NCBI GenBank assembly: GCA_019419485.1
Contig: DXZV01000090.1
Location: 1 to 7,290, forward strand
DNA length: 7,290 bases
Direction: 5' to 3'
Origin: Collinsella sp.
GTDB taxonomy: Bacteria; Actinomycetota; Coriobacteriia; Coriobacteriales; Coriobacteriaceae
The stretch's first letter is position 1, and every line of letters starts with the position of its first letter. The notes beneath the pieces were generated by a model. It ran no database searches and was not told the origin of the DNA. It saw only the letters and a list, made by a program, of their open reading frames with translations. Positions 5,943 through 7,290 of this stretch are shown here, in pieces. The translations under genes and the position numbers were made by a program.

Positions 5943-5948
5943 ATTGTA
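5943..5948 (-). promoter_or_regulatory. Candidate -10 box of the aminotransferase promoter
   Basis: TACAAT on the minus strand, preceded by GCG exactly as in the PHP gene promoter (shared nonamer GCGTACAAT). No convincing -35 is visible at 16-18 bases. Transcription would start about 18 bases before the ATG. Confidence 0.35.
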
Positions 5949-5977
5949 CGCTTTAGCCAAGCAAAGTGCCGCAGCAA

Positions 5978-6039
5978 TGTTGATTGGGGACAGACTTAAA
6001 TGCGTGAAAACGCTCATTTAAGTCTGTCCCCAATCAACA
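5978..6039. repeat. 25-bp perfect inverted repeat with a GAAA tetraloop on the plus strand
   Basis: The arms 5978-6002 and 6015-6039 are exact reverse complements over 25 bases. Inside, CGT (6003-6005) and ACG (6010-6012) close a GAAA loop (6006-6009) on the plus strand, with a CT bulge (6013-6014). Such a GNRA loop exists only for plus-strand RNA or single-stranded DNA; the other strand would carry UUUC. No T-tract follows. It fills the gap between the ftsH terminator and the aminotransferase promoter. It has the look of a REP- or MITE-like interspersed palindrome. Confidence 0.85.
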
Positions 6040-6043
6040 AAGG

Positions 6044-6077
6044 AAAAAGCCTCCGCAGGTTTCCCCGCGGAGGCTTT
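6044..6077 (-). terminator. Rho-independent terminator of ftsH
   Basis: On the minus strand an 11-bp perfect stem, AAAGCCTCCGC and its complement (6067-6077 and 6046-6056), with a 10-base loop, runs into TTTTTCC. It begins 11 bases after the ftsH stop codon and is oriented to end that transcript before the aminotransferase gene. Confidence 0.88.
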
Positions 6078-6088
6078 CGCCACAAAGA

Positions 6089-7290
6089 CTATTTGTCGGC
6101 GTCGTCGTCGGTGTCGACATCGGCACCGACGACGGCATGGTCATCGTCAGCATCATCGAATGCGGCTTCGGCATCCTCCTGCATGGCCGCCTGCGCAAAG
6201 GCCGCGGCATCTGCCGCAAGTTCCTCCTCGCTCATGCGAGGCGCACGCTTCTTGGTCGGCATGCCGGCCGCCTTGGCGTTGCGCTCCTCCTTGGCCGCCA
6301 GGATATCGCCCTCGCGCTCAAGGTAGGCATCCCACTCGTTGTCGAGCAGGGCGTTCACGGCGTCGCCTTCGACGGTCTCGCGCTCAAGCAGCACCTTCGC
6401 CATCAGATCGAGCTGATCGCGACGGGCGTCCAGGATCTCGACCGCACGACGATGGGCCTCACGCATAATGCGCTGAACCTCGATATCGATACGGCGCGCC
6501 GTCTCCTCGGAGTAATCCTGGTGATCGGCGTAATCGCGACCAAGGAACACCTGATGTTGCGCCTCGCCAAACACTTGCGTGCCCAGCTCCTCGCTCATGC
6601 CCAGGCGCGTGACCATCTCGCGCGCCATCTTGGTTGCGCGCTCCAGATCGTTGCTCGCGCCCGACGTAATGTCATCGCACATGAGCTCCTCGGCAACGCG
6701 ACCGCCCAAGAACACGGCGAGCTCGTCGAGCATCTCGTTCTTGGTCTTGAGGAAGTGGTCCTCCTGCGGAAGCTGCAGCGTGTAGCCCAGAGCCTGACCG
6801 CGGCTGACGATCGAGATCTTGTGGACCGGATCGGAGTGCTCCAGGATGTGGCCCACCAGGGCGTGACCGCTCTCGTGGTAGGCAATCGTGGTGCGCTCGG
6901 CCTCGGTCATCACGCGACCCTTGCGCTGCGGTCCGGCAATCACGCGCTCCATCGATTCCTCGACCTCGTCCATCGAGATCACGGAACGATGACGGCGAGC
7001 GGCCAGCAACGCAGACTCGTTGAGCAGGTTCGCCAAATCGGCACCAGTAAAGCCAACGGTCATCTGGGCGAGCTTCTCAAACTTAACGTCCTCGTCCATC
7101 GGCTTGTTCTCGGCATGCACGCGCAAGATCTGCTCGCGGCCCTTCACATCCGGACGGTCGACCGTAACCTGACGGTCAAAACGGCCGGGACGCAGCAATG
7201 CCGGATCCAGGATGTCAGGACGGTTGGTCGCAGCGATCAGGATGACCGACTCGCTTTCCTCAAAGCCGTCCATCTCGACCAGCAGCTGGT
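6089..7290 (-). CDS. ftsH: ATP-dependent zinc metalloprotease FtsH, C-terminal part
   Basis: Membrane-anchored hexameric AAA+ protease that unfolds and degrades misfolded membrane proteins and some regulators. About 400 C-terminal residues are present; the N-terminal membrane segments and Walker motifs lie beyond the right edge. The fragment opens with QLLVEMDGF, then the second region of homology ATNRPDILDPALLRPGRFDR with its arginine fingers. Protease site: HESGH at 6863-6877 (two zinc histidines and catalytic Glu), and the third zinc ligand is the Asp of SNDLE at 6647-6649, 76 residues later, matching family spacing. The C-terminal helical region follows, and the protein ends in an Asp/Ala-rich acidic tail (about 28 residues up to the TAG at 6089). 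All visible catalytic residues are intact. A strong terminator follows the stop. Confidence 0.95.
   Translation of the reverse strand, partial: QLLVEMDGFEESESVILIAATNRPDILDPALLRPGRFDRQVTVDRPDVKGREQILRVHAENKPMDEDVKFEKLAQMTVGFTGADLANLLNESALLAARRHRSVISMDEVEESMERVIAGPQRKGRVMTEAERTTIAYHESGHALVGHILEHSDPVHKISIVSRGQALGYTLQLPQEDHFLKTKNEMLDELAVFLGGRVAEELMCDDITSGASNDLERATKMAREMVTRLGMSEELGTQVFGEAQHQVFLGRDYADHQDYSEETARRIDIEVQRIMREAHRRAVEILDARRDQLDLMAKVLLERETVEGDAVNALLDNEWDAYLEREGDILAAKEERNAKAAGMPTKKRAPRMSEEELAADAAAFAQAAMQEDAEAAFDDADDDHAVVGADVDTDDDADK

Noticed and set aside
5919..6017. N-terminal extension of the aminotransferase
   Set aside because: Covers a perfect palindrome and the -10 region; the shorter start has the ribosome site and gives the normal family length.
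1..7290. CRISPR array, tRNA, rRNA, toxin-antitoxin pair or defence system
   Set aside because: No regularly spaced repeats, no recognisable tRNA or rRNA sequence, and every gene matches a common metabolic, transport or housekeeping family.

Overview
The window looks like ordinary chromosome from a GC-rich anaerobic actinobacterium. The protein sequences and strong G/C preference at third codon positions suggest class Coriobacteriia, most likely near Collinsella. That placement is from memory of similar proteins, not from a search. No phage, CRISPR, toxin-antitoxin, tRNA or rRNA gene was recognised.

Layout. Positions 1-1982 hold a minus-strand amino-acid ABC importer operon with its promoter: substrate-binding lipoprotein (1037-1897), one GlnP-type permease (233-886) and the start of the ATPase (1-240, running off the left edge). 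A long mRNA-type hairpin (932-1038) sits between the lipoprotein and the permease. The divergent region 1898-2235 holds the importer promoter with operator-like heptamers, a 139-bp element with perfect 35-bp inverted arms, and the promoter of the only plus-strand gene. That gene (2236-3681) is an RlmD/RlmCD/TrmA-family uracil-5-methyltransferase with a basic tail where a TRAM domain would normally be. A terminator at 3697-3726 separates it from a convergent minus-strand series: a YcdX-like PHP metallo-hydrolase (3747-4568), a class I PLP-dependent aminotransferase (4728-5918) and the C-terminal part of the FtsH protease (6089-7290, running off the right edge). The last three appear to be separate transcription units: a terminator follows ftsH, another follows the aminotransferase, and a candidate -10 precedes both the aminotransferase and the PHP gene.

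How the genes relate. The importer genes form one functional unit for amino-acid uptake. The aminotransferase is a cytosolic amino-acid enzyme, but nothing in the sequence ties its substrate to the importer. The methyltransferase (ribosome or tRNA modification) and FtsH (membrane protein quality control) are housekeeping genes.

What stands out is not a new protein system. It is a set of three unrelated long palindromic intergenic elements (932-1038, 1990-2128, 5978-6039), each at a different gene boundary, plus short palindromes over two promoters. The elements have repeat-family or structured-RNA character and are the best targets for follow-up.
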